Origin: Bacteroidota bacterium
Lineage (GTDB): Bacteria; Bacteroidota; Bacteroidia; Chitinophagales; Chitinophagaceae
DNA: 12,901 bases
Assembly (NCBI GenBank): GCA_028876035.1
Contig: JAGWTK010000072.1
Span: 1 to 12,901, forward strand
Direction: 5' to 3'
The notes beneath the pieces were generated by a model. It was not told the origin of the DNA. It was given only the letters and a program-made list of their open reading frames with translations, and did no database searches. The position numbers were made by a program, and so were the translations under genes. Positions 5,343-12,901 of this stretch are shown piece by piece (positions within the stretch are counted from its first letter, which is position 1; each line of letters begins with the position of its first letter).

Positions 5343-8300
5343 ATGGCGTTCAGGCACCAATTGGCATGCTGGATTTGTGGACTGGCTCTGCTTTGCACCC
5401 CCTCTTTATTCGCGCAAAAGATGAATCAATACGATAAACAATGGAAAAAAATAGACTCACTGGTCAACCAGAAAGGGCTGGTAAAATCAGCATTGGAGGA
5501 AGTAAACAAGCTGTATCAAACCGCCAAAAAAGAAAAACAGGAAGCGCAACGCATCAAAGCGCTGGTATATAAACTTGGGCTTGAAGAAGGACAACAGGAA
5601 GATGCCGACAACCAAACCATCCGCTCAATGGAAACGGAAATCGCCGCAGCAAGTGGTGCTTCCAAAGCCATTCTCCAGTCGCTATTGGCAGAGAAATATG
5701 TAAACTGGTTTCAGAACCATCGCTGGGAACTGTACGACCGGACCAAACTGGCGGTGTCCGACAAGAAAGACATCGCGACCATGACCGCCAGCGATATCCA
5801 TGAAAAAATTGCTTCATTCTATCTATCCTCTCTGAAAGAACGGGGCTTGTTGCAGCAAACAAAGCTGGCCGCTTTTGATGCCATCATCAACAAGGGCAAT
5901 ACACGCCAACTACGTCCCACCCTGTTCGACCTGCTGGCCCATCGCGCGCTTTCCTATTTCAAAAGCAATGAACGAGACATCGACAAACCGGCCTATGCGT
6001 TTGAGATAGACAACCCGTCCTACTTTGCGCCGGCTGCAGATTTTGTAAAACTAAAAATTGAACACAAAGACAGCAGCGCGCTCTATTTTCACGCTCTTCA
6101 GCTGTACCAGGAATTGTTGCGCTTTCACCTGGCCGACAATACACCAGACGCAATGTTGGATGCGGACCTGGACCGGCTTCAATTTGTACACCAGTACGCG
6201 GTGATGGAGAAAAAAGATCGATTGTATGAGGCTGCACTCACTACCATCACTGAACAATACAAAGACCATCCGGCTTCTGCACAAGCACTGTACCTGCTCG
6301 CTTTGCAGCATATGAAAACAGCCAGTTTGTACAAGCCGCTTGCCGGCAACAGCGGCCTGAACGCGATCTACAAAGATGATTATGTAAAGGCTGCCCAACT
6401 TTGCCAGGCTGCCTTAACGCAAAAAGAAGAATCAGAAGGTCGGACCAATTGCTACAACCTGCTGCAACAAATAAAACGAAAAGAGCTGCAACTGCACACG
6501 GAAAAAGTAAACCTGCCCAACCTGCCCTTTCGCACACTGGTGAATTTCCGCAATATCAGCAAAGCCTACCTGCGCCTGGTAAAAATATCAGACGAGCAGC
6601 TCAGCAGACTTGCACAGGGTTATGACGATGCTTACTGGAAAGAGTTGCTGGCATTACCGGCAACAAAAAACTGGAGCCAGGAATTACCCGCTACCAACGA
6701 CTACCAACAGCACAGTACAGAAATTAAAGTGAACGAACTGCCTGTTGGCAATTATCTGCTCCTGGCAAGTGCCAGCAGCGACTGGACCTTTGAACAGAAT
6801 CCGCTTGCTGTGCAATATTTCTATGTGTCGGCCATCAGCTATATCAACAACAACAACGACTATTTCGTACTGAACAGGGAAACCGGTCAGCCGCTGGCTG
6901 GTGCGACCGTACAAACCTGGTGGGCACAATACGATTACAGCACACGTACCAATAAGCGCGTAAAAGGCGAGCAGAAAACTGCCGACAAGAATGGGTATGT
7001 TGAACTGACGGGCAGAACAGACAATCGGTACGGCAACCTGCAGCTTGAGATCAGTACAAACAACGACCGCCTGTTTATGAACGATGCGCCGTATGTCTAC
7101 TACCGCGATCCGTCGGTCAAGCCGGCAAAGATTTCGGCTGAGCAATTTGAAAAAGAGCATGCCCAGATTTTTTTCTTTACGGATAGGAGTATCTACCGGC
7201 CCGGGCAAACCGTTTACTTCAAAGCCATCGCCGTTACCACGGACATGGTCACCCGAAAAAGCAAACTCTACACCGGTATTCACAGCAAGGCTATATTGCA
7301 CGACGTAAACGGCGAAGAGCTGGACTCACTGCAGGTCACCACCAGCGAATACGGTTCTTATAGCGGCAAGTTTGTATTGCCGCAAAACCTGCTGAACGGG
7401 GAGGTTAGCATCATAGACAGCTTCACCGGTTCCGAAACCAGCTTTTCGGTAGAAGAGTACAAACGACCCAAATTCCAGGTCGAATACGAACCCTTGAAGG
7501 GCAGCTACCGTGTGAATGACAGCATTGAAGTGACAGGCACCGCAAAAGCCTATGCCGGTAATACTATCGACGGCGCCAAAGTGGAATTCCGCATTCGCCG
7601 CAATGCCCGCTTCCCCTATCCCTGGCTCTATTGGCGATACGGCGCACCCGCCAGCAGTGCGATGGAAATTGCGCATGGTACCACTAAGACAGATAGTGAC
7701 GGTACATTCAAAATACGATTTAAGGCTATCCCAGATGCGAGTATAGATCCGGCGCTTGATCCAAGCTTCGACTATGCCATCAGTGCCGATGTAACCGATA
7801 TCAATGGAGAAACCCGCAGCGGCAGCGCCACCGTACCGGCCGCCTATACCGCACTGCGGATTTCGCTCGACTTAATTAACGAGCAAAGCATCGAAGCGGA
7901 TAGTCTCAAGCAACTGCGCGTAACCACACAAAACACCGCCGGCAACCCGGAGCCAGCATTGGTGAACCTCAAAATATCTCAATTGAGAACGCCTGCCCGG
8001 CTTATCCGCAAACGATTCTGGCAGCAGCCGGACCTGTTTGTGATCGACAGCGCCGAATTTATCAAAGACTTCCCCTACGATGAATACCAAAACGAAAGCG
8101 ACTACCGGAGCTGGACAACCGAAAAGGTTTGGTTCAACAAAACGGATAGCAGCAACACAAAAAATGGATTCAATCTGGCCGGATTGCAACTGCCCCAGGG
8201 TTGGTATGCGATCGAAACAAGTACACAAGACAAGTTTGGAAAAGAAGTAAAGACGATGTCTTATGTCCAGCTTACCCAGCGGAATGCCAAAAACCTGGCA

Positions 8301-11300
8301 GCGCTGCAATATGAGTGGAGCAGTGGATTGAAACCAAGCTATGAGCCGGGGGAGACGGCCCATATTGAAATTGGCAGTTCTGCAGATAATATCTTTCTCA
8401 TCCAGGAGCTATCGAAGCAGGCAGAAAAGAGTGAAGAAGAAAAGCCCGTGGTAAATACCTACAACTACCTGCAGTTAAATGGCAAACAGGGATTTGATTT
8501 TCCGATTAGCGAAGCCGACCGCGGTGGATTTGGGCTAAATCATTTCTTCGTAAAACACAATCGCTTCTATTCGATGCCTGCTGCGGTGGCCGTGCCCTGG
8601 TCGAATAAAGATCTTGAGATAAGCTATGAAACCTTCCGCGACAAAACCCTGCCGGGCAGCGAAGAAAAATGGAAAGTAACAATCAAAGGCTGGAAGAAAG
8701 ATAAGGTGGCCGCTGAAATGTTGGCGAGCATGTACGATGCATCATTGGATCAGTTCAAACCGCATAGTTGGCAGAAGCCTGAGCTATGGCCCTCGTTCAA
8801 CCAAAGTAATCAATGGGATGGTCGGTTCTCTTTTGCAGAAACACAGTCGAAAGAAAGATATTTTGAAGAGCACAGGAGATACTGGTCAAAGGAATTTGAT
8901 CAATTTTCAGTTAGCCTCACTTCAAATCAAGGCAGGCTTGCGCGTGCCCTTAGCGGAAGGATTGCAGGGGTCGCAATTTCAGACGCTAGTCCGGGCTCAG
9001 CACCAGTTGTGGAAATGGCAAAAGCTGTGCCCGCCAGATCAGAGGATTTGGCTTACAATGAAATTGCGTCTACAAATAAAGACAAGCATTTAGATGAAGT
9101 TGTCGTTACTTCAGTTAGCAAAAAAACCAATGAGCTAGCCAATCCCACGTCCGTCCAAATCCGGAAAAATTTCAACGAAACGGCTTTCTTCTTCCCCGAT
9201 CTAAAAACCGATAGCGCCGGCAATATCGAATTTGGTTTTACCATGCCCGAAGCACTCACCCAATGGAAATTCCAGTCGCTCGCACATACAAAAGACCTCG
9301 CGTTTGGCTATAGCAGCAGAACACTGGTTACCCAAAAGCCATTGATGATTCAGCCCAATGCACCCCGCTTCCTGCGCGAGGGTGATAAACTCGAACTGGT
9401 AGGTAAAGTGGTGAATGTAACCGACCAGGAAATCACCGGTACTGTTCAACTTACACTATTGAACACCGCTACCAACCAGCCCGTGGATGGCTGGTTCCGC
9501 AATATGTACCCGGTGCAATATTTTACTGTTGCTCCGCATCAAAGCAGCGCGGTGAAATTTTCGGTAGATGTGCCCTACCAGTACAACAGCGCCGTTAGCT
9601 ATCGTTTCATCGCAGAAGGCGCTCCCACCGATTCTACCCAAAAAGATATCGCTAAGGTGAGTGATGGTGAAGAAGCTGCCCTGCCCGTACTTAGTAACAG
9701 TATGCTGGTGACCGAAAGCATGCCCTTACCCATGCGTGGTAATAGTGCCAAAAATTTCCGCTTTGAAAAACTACTACAGAGCGGCAACAGTGAAACCTTG
9801 CAACAACATGCGCTCACAGTAGAGTTCACCACCAATCCTGCCTGGTACGCGGTACAAGCCCTGCCTTACCTGATGGAATATCCTTATGAGTGCGCTGAGC
9901 AAACCTTTAACCGATATTATGCGAACGCACTCGCCACCAAAATTGCCAATGCATCGCCCAAACTCAAAGCAGTATTTGAATCCTGGAAAACTTCCGATAC
10001 CGCCGCATTGCTGTCTAACCTCAAAAAGAATCCCGAGCTGAAATCTATCTTGCTGGAGGAAACGCCCTGGGTATTGGATGCCAAAAACGAAACCCAGCAA
10101 AAGAAAAACATCGCACTGCTGTTTAACATGGTGCGCATGAGCAGCGAACTCGGTTCTGCCCTTAATAAATTGCAGCAACTGCAAAGTGAGAATGGTGGAT
10201 TTGTTTGGTTCAAAGGCGGACCGGATGATCGCTACATGACCCAGTACATTTTAACCGGACTAGGTCATCTTTCGAAACTCGGGGCCCTGCCCGAGTCGCA
10301 GAAGAACGCCTGGAATGATATCATCCAAAAAGCCATCCCTTATATCGATGCAAGAATAAAAGAGGATTATGATCTCCTCCGCAAACACAAAGCCAACCTG
10401 AAACAAAATAACACCAGCTACACGCAGATCCAATACCTGTACATGCGTAGCTTTTTCACTGACTATCCCATTCCCGGCGGGTCGTTTACTGCCGTTAATT
10501 ACTACCGTCAGCAATGCCAGCAATATTGGCTGCAGCAAAACAAGTACATGCAGGGTATGATTGCTTTGGCACTGCATCGCACGGGCGACAAGAAAACCGC
10601 CAACGATATCATTAAGTCGCTGGGGCAAACCGCCCTTAATAACGAGGAGATGGGCATGTACTGGAAAGAAAATGCCGGAGGTTACTATTGGCACCAGGCA
10701 CCTGTTGAAACACAAAGCTTATTGATCGAAGCCTTCAGCGAAATCTCTCAGAATGAAAAAACAGTGGCCGACTTAAAGACCTGGCTGCTTAAACAAAAAC
10801 AAACGCAAAACTGGACCAGCACCAAGGCAACTGCTGAAGCCTGTTACGCCCTCCTGCTGCGCGGAAGCGATTGGTTAAACAGTAATCCCATCGTCGAAAT
10901 TCAGCTGGGCGATAAAAAAATCTCATCTGCCACTGAAAAGACAGAAGCCGGCACAGGTTATTTCAAGAAACGCATCGAAGGTCCTTTCGTAAATCCAGGC
11001 ATGGGCGAAATCAGTGTAAAAATTGCCAATCAGCCGGGCCAGACAGCACCACCTGCCTGGGGCGCTGTGTACTGGCAATATTTCGAACAACTCGATAAAA
11101 TCAAAGGCGCCGTCACCCCACTCCAGCTCACCAAACAATTGTTTGTTGAAAAAAATACAGACCGCGGACCAGTACTCGAAGCCATTGCCGACAATGCTTA
11201 CCTGAAAGTGGGCGACAAACTCAAAGTGCGGGTTGAGCTGCGGGTAGATCGCGACATGGAATACGTGCACATGAAAGATATGCGCGCCAGCGGCACCGAA

Positions 11301-11537
11301 CCGGTGAATGTGTTGAGTGGGTACAAATGGCAGGGCGCACTCGGTTACTATGAAAGCACGAAAGATGCCAGTACTAATTTCTTTTTCAGCTGGCTGCCGA
11401 AAGGCACGTATGTTTTCGAATACCCGCTCTTCGTACAACACGCAGGCGATTTCAGCACGGGGGTCACCAGCATTCAATGCATGTATGCGCCTGAATTCAG
11501 CAGCCATTCGGAAGGATTGCGCATCCACGTTGAATAA
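5343..11537 (+). CDS. Alpha-2-macroglobulin family protein, thioester type
   Basis: This 2064-residue protein belongs to the bacterial alpha-2-macroglobulins, which trap attacking proteases in the periplasm through a bait region and a thioester. A signal peptide spans about 1-24; no lipobox is seen (ALLC lacks a small residue before Cys). An alpha-helical, TPR-like region (25-380) is followed by MG1-like strands, a carboxypeptidase-regulatory-like segment (508-575), and MG2 (608-690; FFFTDRSIYRPGQTVYFKA). The ASMYDASLDQF element (about 1128) precedes the bait position. The A2M core domain starts near 1275 (FNETAFFFPDL). The thioester motif is PYECAEQ with Cys1517 and Gln1520, inside an alpha-toroid. 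The last ~115 residues match the C-terminal MG domain. E. coli YfhM is about 1650 residues; the extra length is mainly the N-terminal helical region. The usual partner gene pbpC is not in the window. Residues 1203-1263 carry SusC-like sequence, listed separately. Confidence 0.93.
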   Translation: MAFRHQLACWICGLALLCTPSLFAQKMNQYDKQWKKIDSLVNQKGLVKSALEEVNKLYQTAKKEKQEAQRIKALVYKLGLEEGQQEDADNQTIRSMETEIAAASGASKAILQSLLAEKYVNWFQNHRWELYDRTKLAVSDKKDIATMTASDIHEKIASFYLSSLKERGLLQQTKLAAFDAIINKGNTRQLRPTLFDLLAHRALSYFKSNERDIDKPAYAFEIDNPSYFAPAADFVKLKIEHKDSSALYFHALQLYQELLRFHLADNTPDAMLDADLDRLQFVHQYAVMEKKDRLYEAALTTITEQYKDHPASAQALYLLALQHMKTASLYKPLAGNSGLNAIYKDDYVKAAQLCQAALTQKEESEGRTNCYNLLQQIKRKELQLHTEKVNLPNLPFRTLVNFRNISKAYLRLVKISDEQLSRLAQGYDDAYWKELLALPATKNWSQELPATNDYQQHSTEIKVNELPVGNYLLLASASSDWTFEQNPLAVQYFYVSAISYINNNNDYFVLNRETGQPLAGATVQTWWAQYDYSTRTNKRVKGEQKTADKNGYVELTGRTDNRYGNLQLEISTNNDRLFMNDAPYVYYRDPSVKPAKISAEQFEKEHAQIFFFTDRSIYRPGQTVYFKAIAVTTDMVTRKSKLYTGIHSKAILHDVNGEELDSLQVTTSEYGSYSGKFVLPQNLLNGEVSIIDSFTGSETSFSVEEYKRPKFQVEYEPLKGSYRVNDSIEVTGTAKAYAGNTIDGAKVEFRIRRNARFPYPWLYWRYGAPASSAMEIAHGTTKTDSDGTFKIRFKAIPDASIDPALDPSFDYAISADVTDINGETRSGSATVPAAYTALRISLDLINEQSIEADSLKQLRVTTQNTAGNPEPALVNLKISQLRTPARLIRKRFWQQPDLFVIDSAEFIKDFPYDEYQNESDYRSWTTEKVWFNKTDSSNTKNGFNLAGLQLPQGWYAIETSTQDKFGKEVKTMSYVQLTQRNAKNLAALQYEWSSGLKPSYEPGETAHIEIGSSADNIFLIQELSKQAEKSEEEKPVVNTYNYLQLNGKQGFDFPISEADRGGFGLNHFFVKHNRFYSMPAAVAVPWSNKDLEISYETFRDKTLPGSEEKWKVTIKGWKKDKVAAEMLASMYDASLDQFKPHSWQKPELWPSFNQSNQWDGRFSFAETQSKERYFEEHRRYWSKEFDQFSVSLTSNQGRLARALSGRIAGVAISDASPGSAPVVEMAKAVPARSEDLAYNEIASTNKDKHLDEVVVTSVSKKTNELANPTSVQIRKNFNETAFFFPDLKTDSAGNIEFGFTMPEALTQWKFQSLAHTKDLAFGYSSRTLVTQKPLMIQPNAPRFLREGDKLELVGKVVNVTDQEITGTVQLTLLNTATNQPVDGWFRNMYPVQYFTVAPHQSSAVKFSVDVPYQYNSAVSYRFIAEGAPTDSTQKDIAKVSDGEEAALPVLSNSMLVTESMPLPMRGNSAKNFRFEKLLQSGNSETLQQHALTVEFTTNPAWYAVQALPYLMEYPYECAEQTFNRYYANALATKIANASPKLKAVFESWKTSDTAALLSNLKKNPELKSILLEETPWVLDAKNETQQKKNIALLFNMVRMSSELGSALNKLQQLQSENGGFVWFKGGPDDRYMTQYILTGLGHLSKLGALPESQKNAWNDIIQKAIPYIDARIKEDYDLLRKHKANLKQNNTSYTQIQYLYMRSFFTDYPIPGGSFTAVNYYRQQCQQYWLQQNKYMQGMIALALHRTGDKKTANDIIKSLGQTALNNEEMGMYWKENAGGYYWHQAPVETQSLLIEAFSEISQNEKTVADLKTWLLKQKQTQNWTSTKATAEACYALLLRGSDWLNSNPIVEIQLGDKKISSATEKTEAGTGYFKKRIEGPFVNPGMGEISVKIANQPGQTAPPAWGAVYWQYFEQLDKIKGAVTPLQLTKQLFVEKNTDRGPVLEAIADNAYLKVGDKLKVRVELRVDRDMEYVHMKDMRASGTEPVNVLSGYKWQGALGYYESTKDASTNFFFSWLPKGTYVFEYPLFVQHAGDFSTGVTSIQCMYAPEFSSHSEGLRIHVE
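8949..9131 (+). other. SusC/TonB-receptor-like signature in the bait-region position of the macroglobulin
   Basis: Residues 1203-1212 (LSGRIAGVAI) followed by SDASPGSAPVV resemble the LQGRVAGVQV...SGAPG segment of SusC/RagA receptor plugs, and residues 1250-1263 (LDEVVVTSVSKKTN) resemble the LDEVVVTGYG segment that precedes the plug. In receptors the LDEVVV element comes first; here the order is reversed. The segment sits between the MYDASLDQF element and the NETAFFFPDL start of the A2M domain, where the bait loop is expected. In the surrounding stretch 8840-9150, six of seven Arg codons are AGA or AGG, unlike the flanks. The similarity is by eye; no barrel or complete plug is present. Confidence 0.6.
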
Positions 11538-11552
11538 ACAATATTATCCGCC

Positions 11553-11577
11553 TGCATGCCTATTTTTGCGGCATGCA
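11553..11577 (+). promoter_or_regulatory. -7 box inside a perfect inverted repeat overlapping the start codon
   Basis: TATTTTTG at 11561-11568 is a perfect TAnnTTTG box. It is bracketed by TGCATGCC (11553-11560) and its exact reverse complement GGCATGCA (11570-11577), with nine bases between. The right arm contains the ATG at 11573. With the usual box-to-start distance, transcription would begin at about the A of the ATG, giving a leaderless mRNA. No good -33 TTG is found at normal spacing. Confidence 0.6.
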
Positions 11578-12628
11578 AGTGGATTGTATCATCGTCGGAC
11601 AAGGACTTTGCGGTACCTGGCTGAGTTATTATCTTGAAAAAGCAGGTGCTTCTTTTATTGTCATCGATAAAAGCGAAACCCTCACGGCCTCCCGCGCCGC
11701 GTCCGGCATCATCAATCCCGTTACCGGCCGCCGCATCGTTACCACCTGGATGATCGATGAACTGATGCCACACGCCTGGGAGGCTTATAACGCGTACGGA
11801 CAATGGCTGGGCATCTCCTGCATCGAACAAAAGGCTATTGCCGATTTCTTTGCCACCCCTCAGATGAGGCTGGCATTTTTAGAACGACTGGAAAAAGATG
11901 CCACCTATCTCTCGCTACCCACCGATGAGAATGACTGGCAGGACTGGTTACAGTATGATTTTGGTTATGGTTTAATCACCCCCGCATACCTGATCGATAT
12001 CCGCAAGCTTCTGGATCAGCGCCGCAGCAACCTGCAACAAAGCGGTCGGCTACGGGTGGAACAATTCGAATTTGAAGACATCGAAGAATCGACAAAGTGC
12101 ATTCGTTACAAAGATTTACAAACAAATCAGATCATCTTCTGTGACGGTGCAGCCGGCATTAACAATCCTTTCTTCCCCAACCTGCCCTTTGGATTGAACA
12201 AAGGTGAAGCCATGCTGGTGAAAATACCCGGACTACCGGCTACGCATATCCTAAAAAAAGGCTTCAACCTCGTTCCCTGGTCGGACGATACATTCTGGCT
12301 GGGTTCAACTTATCTCTGGGAATTTGACGATCCCAATCCAACCGAGGGTTTTCGGCAGTTTGCAACGAACTGGCTGAAAGCAACCATCAAACTCCCATTT
12401 GAAATACTCGACCACTGGGCAGCCGTTCGTCCCGCCACACTCGAGCGAAAACCCTTTGTGGGCCGGCATCCCAATCATCCATCCATTGCCATCTTCAATG
12501 GTATGGGTACCAAAGGTTGTTCCCTTGCACCCTTCTTTGCTCAACAGCTGACTGATCACCTACTGCATGGAACCCCCATTTCCCCCGAGGCGTCGGTTCA
12601 AAGATTCCAGCGCGCACTTAATCGTTAA
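11573..12628 (+). CDS. FAD-dependent oxidoreductase, D-amino-acid/glycine oxidase (DAO) family
   Basis: The 351-residue protein starts directly with a dinucleotide-binding fold: VDCIIVGQGLCG, with G9, G11 and G14 forming the GxGxxG motif and D32 at the end of the second strand for the ribose of FAD. NPVTGRR (48-54) and the C-terminal FNGMGTKGCSLAP (308-320) are typical of DAO-family flavoproteins (PF01266), where the latter closes over the FAD. The reaction is probably oxidation of an amine or amino acid, but no residue I can see fixes the substrate. It has no signal peptide or membrane segment, so it is cytosolic. The ATG at 11573 must be the start because the FAD motif follows immediately. 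It lies 35 bp after the macroglobulin stop with its own -7 box. The protein is slightly shorter than typical family members (about 370-420). Confidence 0.88.
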   Translation: MQVDCIIVGQGLCGTWLSYYLEKAGASFIVIDKSETLTASRAASGIINPVTGRRIVTTWMIDELMPHAWEAYNAYGQWLGISCIEQKAIADFFATPQMRLAFLERLEKDATYLSLPTDENDWQDWLQYDFGYGLITPAYLIDIRKLLDQRRSNLQQSGRLRVEQFEFEDIEESTKCIRYKDLQTNQIIFCDGAAGINNPFFPNLPFGLNKGEAMLVKIPGLPATHILKKGFNLVPWSDDTFWLGSTYLWEFDDPNPTEGFRQFATNWLKATIKLPFEILDHWAAVRPATLERKPFVGRHPNHPSIAIFNGMGTKGCSLAPFFAQQLTDHLLHGTPISPEASVQRFQRALNR

Positions 12629-12758
12629 GATGATCAACTTTCAACCTTAGACCCATTGTTACCCGGGAAAAACTGAAACGATCGATGTAGACTAGCATCA
12701 GGTGAGTGTTTGAGGGACTTGATGGAGTTTGGAGGTTGAAGTTGTGAAGTTGACACCA

Positions 12759-12883
12759 GTACCCCGATAAGCCGCCTTCTTTTTCCGTGGGCTTTGTTGA
12801 ACTGGAGAAATAGTTGACGGCTGAAACCCTTGATACTGCCCGGCTTTAATAGGCAAAGGAAAAAGTAGCGGCGTTCGGGGTAC
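12759..12883 (+). repeat. Large imperfect inverted repeat in the terminal gene-free region
   Basis: The left arm 12759-12786 and right arm 12858-12883 can pair as GTACCCCGA with TCGGGGTAC (9 bp), GCCGC with GCGGC (5 bp) and CTTTTTCC with GGAAAAAG (8 bp), separated by small internal mismatches, around a 71-base loop. This is the only strong structure in the 273-base stretch after the last gene (12629-12901), in which I see no convincing gene. It could be a structured RNA, a miniature repeat element or part of the control region of a gene beyond the window edge. No known RNA family consensus was recognised. Confidence 0.6.
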
Positions 12884-12901
12884 GAAGCCCGCCGGCTATG
12901 A

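Noticed and set aside
5343..5420. Lipoprotein signal for the macroglobulin, as in E. coli YfhM.
   Set aside because: The cysteines near the signal peptide (in ACWIC and ALLC) are not preceded by a small residue as a lipobox requires, so signal peptidase I cleavage is more likely.
8949..9131. A gene fusion with a complete TonB-dependent receptor.
   Set aside because: Only two short receptor-like signatures are present, in reversed order, and the A2M domains continue directly after them; there is no barrel or full plug.
12759..12883. An integron attC site or the end of an insertion sequence.
   Set aside because: No GTTRRRY/RYYYAAC core pair was found at the arm ends, no target-site duplication was seen, and no transposase or integrase is in the window.
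12634..12901. A minus-strand open frame of about 88 codons running in from the window edge.
   Set aside because: It has no ATG in view, no recognisable motif, and runs across both arms of the inverted repeat. It may be chance, though a gene end from outside cannot be fully excluded.

Overview
The window looks like chromosomal DNA from a member of the Bacteroidota, most likely a Chitinophagaceae-type bacterium. The pointers are a short AMP nucleosidase of the Bacteroidota type, a DUF4476 protein, a very large alpha-2-macroglobulin carrying SusC-like sequence, -7 promoter boxes of the TAnnTTTG kind (TATTTTTG before sucD and before the last gene), and no Shine-Dalgarno sequences before most starts. 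The order assignment is an inference from sequence character, not from a database search.

Layout: (1) 1-117, minus strand, the N-terminal 39 codons of a small protein resembling HsdR N-terminal-domain proteins. (2) 242-2748, plus strand, AMP nucleosidase followed after 38 bp by a double-ATPase peptide-type ABC transporter protein that starts with TTG. (3) 2743-3074, a gene-free stretch built largely of degenerate 7-bp tandem repeats. (4) 3105-3980, sucD with its own -7 box and a strong, nearly symmetric terminator. (5) 4011-4255, a second stretch of 7-bp repeats with a 110-bp direct duplication and an inverted copy, lying between the convergent sucD and DUF4476 genes. (6) 4267-5043, minus strand, a secreted DUF4476 protein. 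(7) 5343-11537, plus strand, a 2064-residue alpha-2-macroglobulin with an intact CxxQ thioester motif. (8) 11573-12628, plus strand, an FAD-dependent oxidoreductase whose -7 box ends four bases before its ATG. (9) 12629-12901, gene-free, with a large imperfect inverted repeat.

The genes are mostly unrelated housekeeping or envelope functions (purine salvage, peptide uptake, TCA cycle, periplasmic protease trapping, amine/amino-acid oxidation) and not one pathway. No mobile element, CRISPR array, tRNA or rRNA was seen.

The points most worth a second look are: the SusC/TonB-receptor-like signature placed where the bait region of the macroglobulin should be, in a patch with different arginine codon choice; the families of period-7 arrays sitting at gene 3' ends; and the inverted repeat that brackets the -7 box and covers the start codon of the final oxidoreductase gene.
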